DNA of 54,234 nt, from contig JAJYXP010000045.1 in assembly GCA_021801705.1 (NCBI GenBank), forward strand, positions 1-54,234. The letters run 5' to 3'. Source of the stretch: Pseudomonadota bacterium (GTDB taxonomy: Bacteria; Pseudomonadota; Gammaproteobacteria; Burkholderiales; Sulfuricellaceae). This document shows positions 15,958 through 25,494 of this stretch, piece by piece. A program made the translations under genes and the position numbers. The stretch's first letter is position 1. Each line of letters starts with the position of its first letter. The notes under the pieces were generated by a model. That model did no database searches. It was not told the DNA's origin and saw nothing but the letters and a program-made list of their open reading frames with translations.

Positions 15958-16093
15958 GACGGGGCACTTGAGATGTGTGCATACGTTAGCAACCGGGGGC
16001 TGAGTTACCATAACCCAAAATTGCCTGATTTTTTCCTCCGTGCCCTCTGCGTCCTCAGCGGTTCAAAAGCTTTTTTTTGAGCTTTTTGTCGGA

Positions 16094-18919
16094 TTATTTC
16101 AGCTTGTTCAGTTGCGCCCGCATTTTTTCTACCATCGCACCGAAGTTTGCCAGCCGTTCCTTTTCCTGTTCCACCACGGCAGCGGGGGCGCGGGCGACGA
16201 AGCTCTCATTGGCGAGCTTGGTCCGGGCTTTTGCCATTTCCCCCTCCAGCCGGGCGATTTCTTTCGCCAGGCGCGCCTGTTCCGCTTCCTTGTCCACTTC
16301 GATCTTGAGCATCAGGCGGATTTCGCCTACGACTGCCACGGGCGCATCGGCGGCGGGCAGTTCGCCCTGCGCGATAGTGACGTCGGAGATTTTTGCCAGG
16401 GCCTGTATGTAAGGTGCCAGGGCGGAAATGTCGCCGAGTGCGATCAGCGGTACCTTCAATGCCGGGGAGAGGTTCATTTCGCCGCGCAAGGTGCGGCAGG
16501 CGTTGACGATTTCCTTGAGCATGCCGACCGTGCCGGCGGCGGCTTCGTCCACACGGCCCGCATCTGCAACCGGATAAGCCTGGAGCATGATGCTGTCACC
16601 GTTTTTTCCCGCCAGCGGGGCGACTTTCTGCCACAATTCCTCGGTGATGAAGGGGATGATGGGGTGTGCGAGCCGCAGCGTGGCCTCCAGTACCCGTACC
16701 AAAGTGCGGCGGGTGGCGCGCTGCCGGGCTTCCAACAAGGCCTCCTCCTGCTGTAGGTCGGCATTCATGCCGACTTGTCGGGCTGAAGCCCGACCTACAA
16801 GTGGCGCATTGAGTTGAACCTTGGCCAGTTCCACATACCAGTCGCAATATTCGTCCCAGACGAATTCGTAGACGGCCCGTGCCGCCATGTCGAAGCGGTA
16901 GCTGTCGAATCCGTCGCACACTTCCTTTTCGGCCTGCTGCAGACGGCCGATGATCCACTTGTCGGCCGCGGAGAATTCGAGGGGCAGGCTTTCATCCTGT
17001 CCGCAGTCCTTGCCTTCGGTGTTCATCAGCACGAAGCGGGTGGCATTCCACAGCTTGTTGCAGAAATTGCGGTAGCCGTCGCAGCGCTGCAGGTCGAACT
17101 TGATGTCGCGGCCATGGCTGGCGAGGCTGGCGAAGGTGAAGCGGATGGCGTCGGTGCCGAAGGCGGGAAAGCCGTCCGGGAAATCCTTGCGCGTCTGCCT
17201 GGCGATGGACTCCGCCTGCTTCGGGTTCATCAGGCCGGTCTGGCGCTTTGCCACCAGCGCCTCCAGGGCTATGCCGTCGATCAGGTCGATCGGGTCGATC
17301 ACGTTGCCCTTGGACTTGCTCATCTTGTTGCCGTGCATGTCGCGCACCAGTCCGTGGACATACACTTCCCGGAACGGCACCTGGCCGGTGAAATGCTCCG
17401 ACATCATGATCATGCGGGCGACCCAGAAGAAGATGATGTCGAAGCCGGTGACCAGCACGCTGGAGGGCAGGAAGGCGGCGAGCTCCGGTGTCTTGTCCGG
17501 CCAGCCCAGGGTGGAGAACGGCCACAGCGCGGAGGAGAACCAGGTGTCGAGCACATCCTCGTCCTGGCTGAGGTTTTTGCCAGTCCCGGCCTGTTTCTGC
17601 GCTTCTTCCAGGTTGTGGGCGACGTAGAAATTGCCCTCCTCGTCGTACCACGCAGGGATGCGGTGGCCCCACCACAGTTGGCGCGAAATGCACCAGTCCT
17701 GGATGTTCTCCAGCCACTGGTTGTAGACATGGGTCCAGTTGTCCGGCACGAATTTGACCTCGCCCTGCGCGACCACTTCCAGGCCCCGTTTGGCGAGGCC
17801 TTCCATGGCCACATACCACTGGTCGGTGAGCATGGGCTCGATGACAGTGTGGGTGCGGTCGCCGCGCGGCACCATCAGTTTGTGCGGCTTGGTCTCGACC
17901 AGCAAGCCCTCGGCTTCGAGGTCGGCGACGATCTTTTTGCGCGCCTCGTAGCGTTCCATGCCCTGGTACTCGGAAGGCGCCAGGTCGTTGATCCTGGCGT
18001 CCAGGGTGAAAATGCTCAGCGGCTCCAGGCGATGGCGCAGGCCGACCTGGTAGTCGTTGAAGTCGTGCGCCGGGGTGATCTTGACGCAGCCGGTGCCGAA
18101 TTCCTTGTCCACATAGTCGTCGGCGATAATCGGGATGCTGCGCTGGCACAGCGGCAGGCGCACGTGCTTGCCGACCAGGTGCCGGTAGCGTTCGTCGTCG
18201 GGGTGGACGGCTACCGCCATGTCGCCCAGCATGGTTTCCGGGCGGGTGGTGGCGACGACCAGGGATTCGGTGCTGCCCTCGACCGGATAGCGGATGTGCC
18301 ACATGAAACCGTCCTCTTCCTCGGAGACGACTTCCAGGTCGGATACGGCGGTCAGCAATACCGGGTCCCAGTTCACCAGGCGCTTGCCGCGATAGATCAG
18401 ACCCTGCCTGTAGAGGGTGACGAATACTTCGGTGACCGCTTTCGACAGGCCTTCGTCCATGGTGAAACGTTCGCGCGACCAGTCGCAGGAGGCACCCAGC
18501 CGGCGCATCTGGCGCGTGATGGTGGAGCCGGATTCTTCCTTCCACGCCCATACCCGCCTGAGGAACTCTTCCCGGCCGAGATCGTGGCGCGATATGCCTT
18601 TCTGGTCGAGCTGGCGTTCCACCACGATCTGGGTGGCGATGCCGGCATGGTCGGTGCCCGGCTGCCACAGGGTGTTTTCGCCCTTCATCCGGTGGTAGCG
18701 GACCAGGGTGTCCATCAGGGTGTCCTGGAAGGCGTGACCCATGTGCAGCGTGCCGGTGACGTTGGGCGGCGGCAACATGATGCAGTAGGCGGGCTTGTTG
18801 GGCTCAGTGGCGGCCCCTTCGACCTTGCTCAGGACAGGCTTGAAATAGCCGCGGGATTCCCAGATCGGGTACCAGTGCGCCTCGATGGCGGCGGGTTCAA
18901 AACTTTTGGCGAGTTCCAT
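16094..18919 (-). CDS. valS: Valyl-tRNA synthetase, with two repeat-derived insertions
   Basis: 941 residues, class I synthetase. HIGH-type motif [15 protein letters not shown] near residues 50-64, the editing domain, KMSKS ([10 protein letters not shown]), and a C-terminal coiled-coil arm ([18 protein letters not shown] onward). Two stretches look foreign. Residues 28-35 (PVLSKVEG) are encoded by a common short repeat at 18816-18840. Residues about 707-723 are encoded by a 46-bp palindrome at 16753-16798. Both keep the frame and fall in loops, the second just before the anticodon-binding helices. The enzyme is otherwise full length and must be functional if single-copy. The start has the usual [10 protein letters not shown]-terminus. 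Confidence 0.95.
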   Translation of the reverse strand: MELAKSFEPAAIEAHWYPIWESRGYFKPVLSKVEGAATEPNKPAYCIMLPPPNVTGTLHMGHAFQDTLMDTLVRYHRMKGENTLWQPGTDHAGIATQIVVERQLDQKGISRHDLGREEFLRRVWAWKEESGSTITRQMRRLGASCDWSRERFTMDEGLSKAVTEVFVTLYRQGLIYRGKRLVNWDPVLLTAVSDLEVVSEEEDGFMWHIRYPVEGSTESLVVATTRPETMLGDMAVAVHPDDERYRHLVGKHVRLPLCQRSIPIIADDYVDKEFGTGCVKITPAHDFNDYQVGLRHRLEPLSIFTLDARINDLAPSEYQGMERYEARKKIVADLEAEGLLVETKPHKLMVPRGDRTHTVIEPMLTDQWYVAMEGLAKRGLEVVAQGEVKFVPDNWTHVYNQWLENIQDWCISRQLWWGHRIPAWYDEEGNFYVAHNLEEAQKQAGTGKNLSQDEDVLDTWFSSALWPFSTLGWPDKTPELAAFLPSSVLVTGFDIIFFWVARMIMMSEHFTGQVPFREVYVHGLVRDMHGNKMSKSKGNVIDPIDLIDGIALEALVAKRQTGLMNPKQAESIARQTRKDFPDGFPAFGTDAIRFTFASLASHGRDIKFDLQRCDGYRNFCNKLWNATRFVLMNTEGKDCGQDESLPLEFSAADKWIIGRLQQAEKEVCDGFDSYRFDMAARAVYEFVWDEYCDWYVELAKVQLNAPLVGRASARQVGMNADLQQEEALLEARQRATRRTLVRVLEATLRLAHPIIPFITEELWQKVAPLAGKNGDSIMLQAYPVADAGRVDEAAAGTVGMLKEIVNACRTLRGEMNLSPALKVPLIALGDISALAPYIQALAKISDVTIAQGELPAADAPVAVVGEIRLMLKIEVDKEAEQARLAKEIARLEGEMAKARTKLANESFVARAPAAVVEQEKERLANFGAMVEKMRAQLNKLK
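16753..16798. repeat. Palindrome inside valS
   Basis: GTAGGTCGGCATTCATGCCGAC then GTCGGGCTGAAGCCCGAC..CTAC: the ends are GTAGGTCGG/CCGACCTAC. Related units occur at 33814-33850 (inside a MITE) and 50578-50603. Confidence 0.8.
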
Positions 18920-18969
18920 GGTTGGGCGTGGCGTAAGCGGAAAACCGGCGATTATACCTGTTTTTGCGG

Positions 18970-19503
18970 TCAGTCCTGTTGTGGGTCATTGCCTGTATCC
19001 GTGGGTGGGGCGGCAGGCCTTTGTTTCAGTGCCTCACGCACGGCATGGCGAATATGCTCGCGTGTATGGCCGAGCAGTTCGTTCAGGGCGCGGTCCAGGG
19101 TGGCGGTGAATTCCAGTGCAATGCGATTTTCCAATTGCTGCACCATGAATTCCTCTATCCGGCGCAGGTTTTCTTCGCCATGGGCGCTATTTGCGGCCGG
19201 ATTTCCCGTGGTGGATAGGCTGGCCGGTGGCGGTTCGATATCGGGCGCGTTCTTTCCGTCATTGTCCGTTCCGGCGTCACTGGCTTGCGCGGGCGGTTCC
19301 CGGTGGGGAGAGGCTATTGCATCCGTGAGTACAGGAATCGTGTCCGGCTCGGCGATAATCTCGGTCAGGACGGGGATCGTCGCGCGGTCGGCCTGTTGCC
19401 GGGCCGATGCGGGATCCTGTTGCACAGGCGTACCGATGAGGTGCCGGGTTAGCAGGGCATCCATTTTCCCGAGTACGTCGGGTTCGCCGCTAACTGGTTC
19501 CAT
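18970..19503 (-). CDS. DUF2486-like protein of unknown function
   Basis: 177 residues. Acidic, Pro-rich N-terminal half with two IPVLT motifs (ATIPVLTEI and [10 protein letters not shown]), a hallmark of the DUF2486 type known from betaproteobacteria near holC/valS. The C-terminal half is helical ([20 protein letters not shown] ... [12 protein letters not shown]) and could be a coiled coil. No signal or membrane segment. Its start codon directly abuts the holC stop codon, so it is almost certainly in the pepA-holC-valS transcription unit. Family assignment rests on the IPVLT motif and position. Confidence 0.75.
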   Translation of the reverse strand: MEPVSGEPDVLGKMDALLTRHLIGTPVQQDPASARQQADRATIPVLTEIIAEPDTIPVLTDAIASPHREPPAQASDAGTDNDGKNAPDIEPPPASLSTTGNPAANSAHGEENLRRIEEFMVQQLENRIALEFTATLDRALNELLGHTREHIRHAVREALKQRPAAPPTDTGNDPQQD

Positions 19504-19932
19504 TTACCTGGCCTTGTGTCCGATATCGTGGGAATTGATTTCGTAGCCCCGGTCGCGGTAGAAGCGGAAACGCTCGCGTGCCGTGGCGCGGTCGGCCTCG
19601 TCCTGGCTGACGATCTCGATCAGCCGATGGAAGCGGCTGAAGAACATGGGGTGTTCGGGGTGGAGGTTGAGCAGGATTTCGTCGTGTGCCAGCGGCTCGG
19701 CGTGGTGGTCGACGATGACCGGCGTGACCGATGCAAGACGGTCTGCGCCGCGGCAGTGGGGAATAAAGCCGATGGCGGGCGTGCTCCACAGGAGCCGATC
19801 CATTTTTTCCGTCGTTTCGGCGTCGGGCGTGTAGACCATGACCCGCATCCCCCGCGCCACCGCCTTGGCGCAAAGCACGCAGGCGGTGTGGTATTTGTCG
19901 GGCGTGTGGGTATAGAAGTCGATTTGGGTCAT
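19504..19932 (-). CDS. holC: DNA polymerase III chi subunit
   Basis: 142 residues from ATG 19932; an upstream in-frame start at 19956 lies in repeat sequence. MTQIDFYTHTPDKYHTACVL and the downstream LLWSTPAIGFIPHC and HHAEPLAHDEILLNL segments are typical of HolC. Chi links the clamp loader to single-strand-binding protein. Placed between pepA and the DUF2486-like gene, as in related genomes. A CCCTCTCCC palindrome fills the 76-bp gap to pepA. Confidence 0.9.
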   Translation of the reverse strand: MTQIDFYTHTPDKYHTACVLCAKAVARGMRVMVYTPDAETTEKMDRLLWSTPAIGFIPHCRGADRLASVTPVIVDHHAEPLAHDEILLNLHPEHPMFFSRFHRLIEIVSQDEADRATARERFRFYRDRGYEINSHDIGHKAR

Positions 19933-19933
19933 A

Positions 19934-20030
19934 TCAAAACAAGCGCCTTTTACCATTGCTCCCTCTCCCGCTTGCGGGAGAGGGTTGGGGAGAGGGGAAA
20001 TTGCTGCGCTAACCCACCCTACATTTATTA
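19934..20030. repeat. REP-like palindrome between pepA and holC
   Basis: CCCTCTCCCGCTTGCGGGAG and following GGTTGGGGAGAGGGG, preceded by the ATCAAAACAAGCGCCTTT word also seen at 3408. It continues into CGCTAACCCACCCTACATTT, which overlaps the pepA 3' end. Confidence 0.75.
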
Positions 20031-21499
20031 ATCAAAAAATGTACCAGCAGCGGCACAGGGCGCCCGGTCGAGCCTTTTTCCTTGCCCGATTTCCAGGCGG
20101 TGCCGGCGATGTCCAGGTGTGCCCAGTCGTATTTTTTCGTGAACCGGGACAGGAAGCAGGCTGCCGTGATCGAACCGGCGGGGCGGCCCCCGATGTTGGC
20201 CATGTCGGCGAAATTGCTTTTCAGTTGCTCCTGGTAGTCGTCCCACAGCGGCATGTGCCAGGCGCGGTCTACCGTGTATTCGCCGGCATGGAGCAGCTCG
20301 CGGGCGAGGGCGTCGTGGTTGCTGAACAGGCCGGAGGCGTGGTTGCCCAGGGCGATGAGGCAGGCGCCGGTGAGGGTGGCAATGTCCACCACCGTCTCCG
20401 GTTCGAAGCGTTCGGCGTAGGTCAGCGCGTCGCACAGGATGAGACGGCCTTCGGCATCGGTGTTGAGCACTTCTATGGTCTGTCCGGACATGCTGGTCAC
20501 GACGTCGCCGGGCTTGTTGGCGTTGCCGTCGGGCAGGTTCTCCGTGGCCGGGATAATGCCCACCAGGTTGATCGGCAGCTTGAGCTTCGCCACGGCCAGG
20601 AAAGTGCCGAGTACGCTGGCGGCACCGCTCATGTCGTATTTCATTTCGTCCATTTCGCCGGCGGGCTTGAGGGATATGCCGCCGGCATCGAAGGTGACGC
20701 CCTTGCCCACCAGTACAACCGGTTTTTTCTTTTTATCGCCCATGTATTGCAGCACGATCAGCTTGGGCGGCTGGCGGCTGCCGCGCGCCACGGAAAGCAG
20801 CGCCCCCATTTTGAGCGCTTCCATGTCCTTCTGTTCCAGCACTTCCAGCTTGAGCTTGCAGGTTTTGGCCAGCTCTTGAGCTTGTTGGGCGAGATAGCCG
20901 GGGGTGCAGATGTTGCCCGGCAGGTTGCCAAGATCCTTGGCCAGATTCATCCCCTCGGCGATCGCCTGGCCCCGTTTGGCAGCTTCTTCCCCGATGCCGA
21001 GTTCGTTGCGGCGCGGCACGTTGAGGACAAGCCGGCGCAGCGGGCGGCGCGCTTCTTCCTGCTTGCTTTTCAGGCGGTCGAAGCGGTACACCCCTTCCAT
21101 CGCCATCAGCACGGTTTGCTCGACTTTCCACGCCGTATCGCGCCGCCTGACCGGGAGTTCGGTGAGATAAATCGAGGCTTCGAGCGAACCGGTTTCGTTC
21201 AGGGTCTTGATCGCGGCTCGCACTGCATCGCGGTATTCCTTGTCCTTGAATTCGCGCTCCTTGCCCAGGCCGACCAGCAATACCCGGTCGCACAGGGTGT
21301 TGGGGACATTGTGCAGCAGCAGGGTGGTGCCGGGCTTCCCATCCATGTCGCCGCGGCGGATAATGTCGCCCAGATAGTGGTTGGAAACCTGATCGATCAC
21401 CTCGCCGTCCAGGGAAAGCTTGCGCGGCTCGAACACGCCGACCACGACGCAGGCGGAGCGCTGTTTTTCCGGGCTGCCGTTTTTTATGCTAAATTCCAC
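20009..21499 (-). CDS. pepA: Leucyl aminopeptidase (M17 family)
   Basis: 496 residues, normal length. The M17 signature NTDAEGRL is at 346-353. Metal ligands are expected in VGKGVTFDAGG (Lys266, Asp271), KYDMSG (Asp289), and Asp348 and Glu350. A cytosolic di-metal exopeptidase that in gammaproteobacteria also binds DNA in recombination and pyrimidine control. The last few residues (NKCRVG) come from a dispersed repeat (GTAGGGTGGGTTAGCGC on the minus strand), so the original stop was lost or displaced. Divergent from lptF, as usual, but the intergenic space holds a 269-bp inverted-repeat element. Confidence 0.95.
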   Translation of the reverse strand: MEFSIKNGSPEKQRSACVVVGVFEPRKLSLDGEVIDQVSNHYLGDIIRRGDMDGKPGTTLLLHNVPNTLCDRVLLVGLGKEREFKDKEYRDAVRAAIKTLNETGSLEASIYLTELPVRRRDTAWKVEQTVLMAMEGVYRFDRLKSKQEEARRPLRRLVLNVPRRNELGIGEEAAKRGQAIAEGMNLAKDLGNLPGNICTPGYLAQQAQELAKTCKLKLEVLEQKDMEALKMGALLSVARGSRQPPKLIVLQYMGDKKKKPVVLVGKGVTFDAGGISLKPAGEMDEMKYDMSGAASVLGTFLAVAKLKLPINLVGIIPATENLPDGNANKPGDVVTSMSGQTIEVLNTDAEGRLILCDALTYAERFEPETVVDIATLTGACLIALGNHASGLFSNHDALARELLHAGEYTVDRAWHMPLWDDYQEQLKSNFADMANIGGRPAGSITAACFLSRFTKKYDWAHLDIAGTAWKSGKEKGSTGRPVPLLVHFLINKCRVG

Positions 21500-21589
21500 T
21501 TTGTGCTCCTTGCTGGATTCGGGGTTTCTTCATTAAAACTGACTAATCCTGAATTATTTACAGACTGCTGCTTAAAAGTCAAAGAAATT

Positions 21590-21858
21590 GGAGCCTATCT
21601 CAGTCGATATCGTCCACGCGTTGCCGCCAGAATGGCGCGTGAGCAAGGAGAGAGGAGAGCAGTTTGGTTATTCCAAATAAGCGACAAACGACGCCGCGCA
21701 CGCGCCATTCTGGCAGCAACCCTTCGGGCCGGTGGCGATTTGGCCGCATGGCTTTGTTGCGGGCCGCTTGCTGTGAATGACACAGCGGCGCGTCCCGCGT
21801 CGCGCCCTGCAGCCAAATCGCCGCCGGCGCGTGGACGATATCGACTGAGATAGGCTCC
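21590..21858. repeat. 269-bp MITE-like element with perfect 31-bp terminal inverted repeats
   Basis: Positions 21590-21620 and 21828-21858 are exact inverted copies (31 of 31 by eye), ending GGAGCCTATCTC / GAGATAGGCTCC. Inside are two more inverted pairs: GCCAGAATGGCGCGTG against CACGCGCCATTCTGGC, and GGTGGCGATTTGGC against GCCAAATCGCCGCC. No gene is encoded. The right end is 1 bp before the lptF ATG (21860). Confidence 0.88.
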
Positions 21859-21859
21859 T

Positions 21860-22975
21860 ATGATTTTCCGCCGCGCCCTGCTGCGCGAGATGGCCGCTAA
21901 TTCGCTGCTGGTTTTCTCGGTGCTGTTGATGATCACCCTGACCACGATGCTGATCCGTTATCTCGGGCAGGCGGCCAGCGGTGCATTGGCAAACGAGGCG
22001 GTGCTTGCTTTTCTCGGTTTCAGCATTATTAATTATTTGCCGGTTTTGCTGTCCCTGACGGTATTTATTGCCGTTTTGATGACATTGACCCGCTGTTACC
22101 GGGACAGCGAAATGGTGGTGTGGTTTACTGCCGGGCTGAGCGTTGTGGCCTGGGTGCGCCCGGTGATCGTTTTCGTTGGGCCAGTGGTGCTCGGTATCGC
22201 GTTTTTAAGCCTGATCGTTTCCCCCTGGGCGGTGAGAAAAAGCGACGAATACCGGCTCCAGATGGAGTCCCGCGACGACGTGACGGCCGTGGCTCCGGGG
22301 GTGTTCAAGGAATCCAGGCACGCCGACCGGGTGTATTTCGTGGAAAGTTTTGCCGGCGAAAAAAACACGGTAAGCAATATTTTCATGCGCGCCGTCCAGC
22401 ATCAGAAACTCGGTCTCCTGGTGGCTCAGCACGGCTACCAGACCGTTTCCGACAAGGGTGACCGCTATCTGGTGCTGCTCAATGGCCGGCGCTATGAAGG
22501 AATTGGCGGTTCGCCGGATTACAGGATTATGGTCTTTGAGCGCTATACCATCCGGATTCAACCCTATGAGGCCGGTTTGATCGCGCCGACGCAGAAGTCT
22601 CTGTCCACCCTGGCGCTGTTGCAACACCCTACGCCTGCCGGCATGGGCGAGTTGCTCTGGCGTTTGGGCCTCCCGGTCAGCGCCTTCATCCTTGCCTTGC
22701 TGGCGATCCCCTTGAGTTTCGTGAACCCCAGGGCGGGGCGTTCGGTCAACTTGATTTTGGCTTTACTGCTTTACATGGTTTACAGCAATTTTCTCAGTAT
22801 TACCCAGGCCTGGGTGGCGCAGGGTAAATTGTCGCCCCATATCGGTCTGTGGCTGGTGCATGGCGTGATGGCGGGGGTGCTGCTGCTGTTGTTCTACCGC
22901 CGGGTTGTTTTGGCGCCATTCTGGATCATGTGGGTCAGGAATGGAATGTCGCGGCTGCGCGGAGGACGGGTATGA
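21860..22975 (+). CDS. lptF: LPS export permease LptF
   Basis: 371 residues, YjgP/YjgQ family. Three membrane helices in the N-terminal third (about 13-35, 55-75, 100-120), a periplasmic beta-jellyroll domain (about 125-265), then three helices to the C-terminus. Together with LptG and the ATPase LptB2 it extracts LPS from the inner membrane. The ATG at 21860 follows directly after a repeat element, whose terminal AGATAGG is the only ribosome-binding-like sequence. It overlaps lptG by ATGA. Confidence 0.93.
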   Translation: MIFRRALLREMAANSLLVFSVLLMITLTTMLIRYLGQAASGALANEAVLAFLGFSIINYLPVLLSLTVFIAVLMTLTRCYRDSEMVVWFTAGLSVVAWVRPVIVFVGPVVLGIAFLSLIVSPWAVRKSDEYRLQMESRDDVTAVAPGVFKESRHADRVYFVESFAGEKNTVSNIFMRAVQHQKLGLLVAQHGYQTVSDKGDRYLVLLNGRRYEGIGGSPDYRIMVFERYTIRIQPYEAGLIAPTQKSLSTLALLQHPTPAGMGELLWRLGLPVSAFILALLAIPLSFVNPRAGRSVNLILALLLYMVYSNFLSITQAWVAQGKLSPHIGLWLVHGVMAGVLLLLFYRRVVLAPFWIMWVRNGMSRLRGGRV

Positions 22976-24045
22976 GAATCCTCGGCCGCTATCTGGCGCA
23001 CGAGGTTTATACAGCCACGCTGCTGGTGTTTGCCGCGCTGCTCATGCTGTTCGCCTTTTTCGATCTGATTCACGAGTTGGGCGACCTGGGCAAGGGCGAT
23101 TACAGGCTGGTGAAGATTTTTGGCTATGTGCTGCTCTCCCTGCCGGGCCATGTTTATGAGTTGTTTCCGGTCGCGGCCCTGATCGGTTCCCTGTTTGCCC
23201 TGGCGCAGTTGACCGCTCATTCCGAGCTCACCGTGATGCGCGTGTCGGGGCTGTCCACACCGCGCATCGCCTTGTCGCTGGCGAAGGCGGGATTGCTGTT
23301 CGTGATATTGACCTTCATTTTCGGCGAATTCATTGCCCCGCTCAGCGGGCGCGCGGCCCAGCAATTGCGCTTGAAGGCGACCAGTTCGGTGGTGGCGCAG
23401 GAATTCCGCTCCGGGCTGTGGGTGAAGGATGCGGGGAATTTCGTCAATGTCGAGGAGGTGTTGCCGGATGCAACCATGAAGGGGGTGAAAATTTACGAAT
23501 TCGACCCCGATTTCCGGCTCCTTACCGTCAGCTACGCCAAGCGTGGAGAGCATGTGGCCGAGAACCGCTGGCGCCTGACCGATGTGGCGCAGACCCGCTT
23601 CGAGCCGGGCAGAACGGTTGTCAGCTCTGTTCCGTTGGCCTACTGGTATTCGGTGCTGACGCCGGATATCCTCAATGTCCTGCTGGTGGTGCCGGAACAG
23701 ATGTCGGCCTGGAATCTTTATTTTTATGTCCAGCATCTGCGCGAAAACAAGCAGAAGACCACGCGCTACGAGATCGCCTTGTGGTCCAAGCTGGCCTATC
23801 CCTTCGCGTCTTTGGTGATGATCATGCTGGCGTTGCCGTTTGCCTTCTATCAGGGACGTTCGGGGGGGGTGAGCGCGAAAATCTTTACCGGCATCATGCT
23901 GGGCCTTGCGTTTCATCTGCTGAACCGGCTGTTTTCCCATCTCGGGCTGTTGAACGACTGGCCGCCGATGTTCAGCGCCATTTTCCCGACGCTGGCCTTC
24001 CTCGGCGCCGCAATGGCGATGATGTGGCGGGTGGAGAAAAGATAG
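22972..24045 (+). CDS. lptG: LPS export permease LptG
   Basis: 357 residues, same family as LptF. MRILGRYLAHEVYTATLLVF opens the first helix; six helices flank a periplasmic domain (about 125-265). GGAGG lies 7 bp before the ATG, which overlaps the lptF stop (ATGA). Partner of LptF in the LptB2FG transporter. The 3' end overlaps the 3' end of the convergent RDD gene by 74 bp. Confidence 0.93.
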   Translation: MRILGRYLAHEVYTATLLVFAALLMLFAFFDLIHELGDLGKGDYRLVKIFGYVLLSLPGHVYELFPVAALIGSLFALAQLTAHSELTVMRVSGLSTPRIALSLAKAGLLFVILTFIFGEFIAPLSGRAAQQLRLKATSSVVAQEFRSGLWVKDAGNFVNVEEVLPDATMKGVKIYEFDPDFRLLTVSYAKRGEHVAENRWRLTDVAQTRFEPGRTVVSSVPLAYWYSVLTPDILNVLLVVPEQMSAWNLYFYVQHLRENKQKTTRYEIALWSKLAYPFASLVMIMLALPFAFYQGRSGGVSAKIFTGIMLGLAFHLLNRLFSHLGLLNDWPPMFSAIFPTLAFLGAAMAMMWRVEKR

Positions 24046-24457
24046 TGCTGAGCACTATTTTCGTGCCCGCCATGCGGTCATGCCAGAACTGGCGATCGCG
24101 ATCGAATAGCGCCCACAGGATGCCGAAAACCAGCGGGATGCCGATCACGGCGCAAGCAAAACGCAGGCAGGCCTGTTTAAGCGTGACAGGCTGGTTTCCC
24201 GCCCCAACGAGGCGCAGGCGCCATGTTTTCATCGGCAGGGTTTGTCCGCCGTGCCGCCAGAGCCAGATGAAATAGATGGCTGTTGCCAGCAGCAGGTAAA
24301 GCTGAAAAATGGTGTGGAGAACGGGTGACAGCGGGGGGTGGAAAACGGCGATGAAGATGAAGCCGGCAAGGAATAGAACCGCTGCCAGCAGCAGCGCCTC
24401 GTAGAGCATGCTGGCCAGGCGGCGTGGTATGCCTGGCGTGCCGGCGGAAAGCGTCAT
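23972..24457 (-). CDS. RDD-family membrane protein
   Basis: 161 residues. The RDD domain begins at PGIPRRLASMLYEALLL (Arg-Asp-type start), with helices near 18-40, 48-70 and 100-118. The conserved end DRDRQFWHDRMAGTKIV matches the family. A 27-residue tail after that motif reads through the 3' end of the convergent lptG and is probably non-functional extension. It is the last gene of the minus-strand sigma factor-DUF3619-DUF3106-RDD cluster. The substrate is unknown; some RDD proteins are ion exchangers. Confidence 0.85.
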   Translation of the reverse strand: MTLSAGTPGIPRRLASMLYEALLLAAVLFLAGFIFIAVFHPPLSPVLHTIFQLYLLLATAIYFIWLWRHGGQTLPMKTWRLRLVGAGNQPVTLKQACLRFACAVIGIPLVFGILWALFDRDRQFWHDRMAGTKIVLSTIFSPPATSSPLRRRGRPASGKWR

Positions 24458-24506
24458 GCGGGCGGCGCGGCTGCTAACGTGAATGTCGCGAGCCGATGCC
24501 TCATCA

Positions 24507-24527
24507 CTCCCCCTCTCGGGGAGAGGT
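24507..24527. repeat. Short REP-like palindrome
   Basis: CCCTCTC/GGGAGAGG in the 141-bp gap between the DUF3106 and RDD genes. A degenerate member of the CCCTCTCCC family. Confidence 0.5.
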
Positions 24528-24598
24528 AGTAGGTAAAGAGGGAACGGACTCGGCGGTCGCGACGCCCATCATTCGGGTTGGCGCGGCCGCCATGTTCG

Positions 24599-25138
24599 TC
24601 AGTTTGCCGCGGGCCTGGCCGCATCAGCTCCGGGGCGTTGCTCGGGGGTTATCAATGCCCGGCTCGTTGCCGGTTCCTGGGCTGTCTTGAGGGCTTCGGG
24701 GGTGGACAGAGGCGCAGCTTTTGCGGGTGCAGCCTTTTTGAGTTGCGCCTTTCTTTCCTCCGGAAGTTGCTGGTACTCTTGCCACTTCTTACGGACTTCC
24801 TTGCGCTTTTCCGGCGGCAATTCCTTCAGTTTTTTATATTGCTTCCGGGCGAGAGCGCGCTCTTCCGGGGTCAGCTTGCTCCAGTCCTTCAGGCGGGTTT
24901 GAATGCGTTGTTGCTGATCGGCCTTCATGCCGGGGTAGCGCTTTGCCACGCCCAATAGCCGTTTGCGCTGGATTGCGGGCATCTCGTCCCATTCGCCGGA
25001 TACCGGCGCCAGGATCTGCTTCTGCTCGAACGAGAGTTCGGCCCATGTGGGTTGCCTGGCCTCCTGGGCCGCCATGGCGATGCCTTGTGCCAGGAGGCAG
25101 AGGGCGAGCGTTATTCCTGCGAAGAGCCTTTTAGCCAT
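24599..25138 (-). CDS. DUF3106 exported protein
   Basis: 179 residues. Signal peptide MAKRLFAGITLALCLLAQGIAMA. Then WAELSFEQKQILAPVSGEWD and several WxxLxPEERAxARxxYKKLKELPPEKR-like helical repeats that define DUF3106. These resemble the LTXXQ/Spy type of periplasmic proteins. The C-terminal 45 residues are Ala/Pro-rich and disordered. It overlaps the upstream DUF3619 gene by 28 bp. In betaproteobacteria it is found with a sigma factor, and may act in envelope stress, but that is inference. Confidence 0.85.
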   Translation of the reverse strand: MAKRLFAGITLALCLLAQGIAMAAQEARQPTWAELSFEQKQILAPVSGEWDEMPAIQRKRLLGVAKRYPGMKADQQQRIQTRLKDWSKLTPEERALARKQYKKLKELPPEKRKEVRKKWQEYQQLPEERKAQLKKAAPAKAAPLSTPEALKTAQEPATSRALITPEQRPGADAARPAAN

Positions 25139-25494
25139 GTATCGAATCCGGTATCAATGAGGGCGTGGATCGGCAGCTCCCCGGCCAGCAGGTGGGCGTC
25201 GATTTCCGACACGTCATTCATCTGTTGGGTGGTTTGCCAATAAGTGACGAAAATCAGCCCCAACACCAGTGCCACCAGCGGCACCCAGGCGCGGAATGGC
25301 GAATGAGTGCCGCTGTGACCCCCTTTGCCGCCATGTCCGCCCCATGCGAGGCTGAAGCTGTGGTGGGGCTTGGCATAGGCTTCCAGGGCGTGCTGCCGCG
25401 CCGCTTGCAGGCGATACTGCAGGCGGACGTCCAGATTGGCCGTGCCATAATCGAGATGCTGTACGATTTTTTTTGCCAGATCGCGTTCGTTCAT
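25111..25494 (-). CDS. DUF3619 inner-membrane protein
   Basis: 127 residues. A soluble N-terminal part (MNERDLAKKIVQHLDYGTANLDVRL) is followed by a Gly/His-rich linker and one membrane helix at about 70-88 (VPLVALVLGLIFVTYW). The C-terminal part is acidic. The domain order and its position after a sigma factor, with the start overlapping the sigma factor stop by 4 bp, match DUF3619. That layout would suit an anti-sigma factor of one-helix type, although this is not shown by any motif. Confidence 0.85.
   Translation of the reverse strand: MNERDLAKKIVQHLDYGTANLDVRLQYRLQAARQHALEAYAKPHHSFSLAWGGHGGKGGHSGTHSPFRAWVPLVALVLGLIFVTYWQTTQQMNDVSEIDAHLLAGELPIHALIDTGFDTWLKGSSQE

Noticed and set aside
16814-19546. 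910-codon open frame opposite valS
   Set aside because: Shadow of valS and the DUF2486-like gene; no ribosome-binding site and low-complexity composition.
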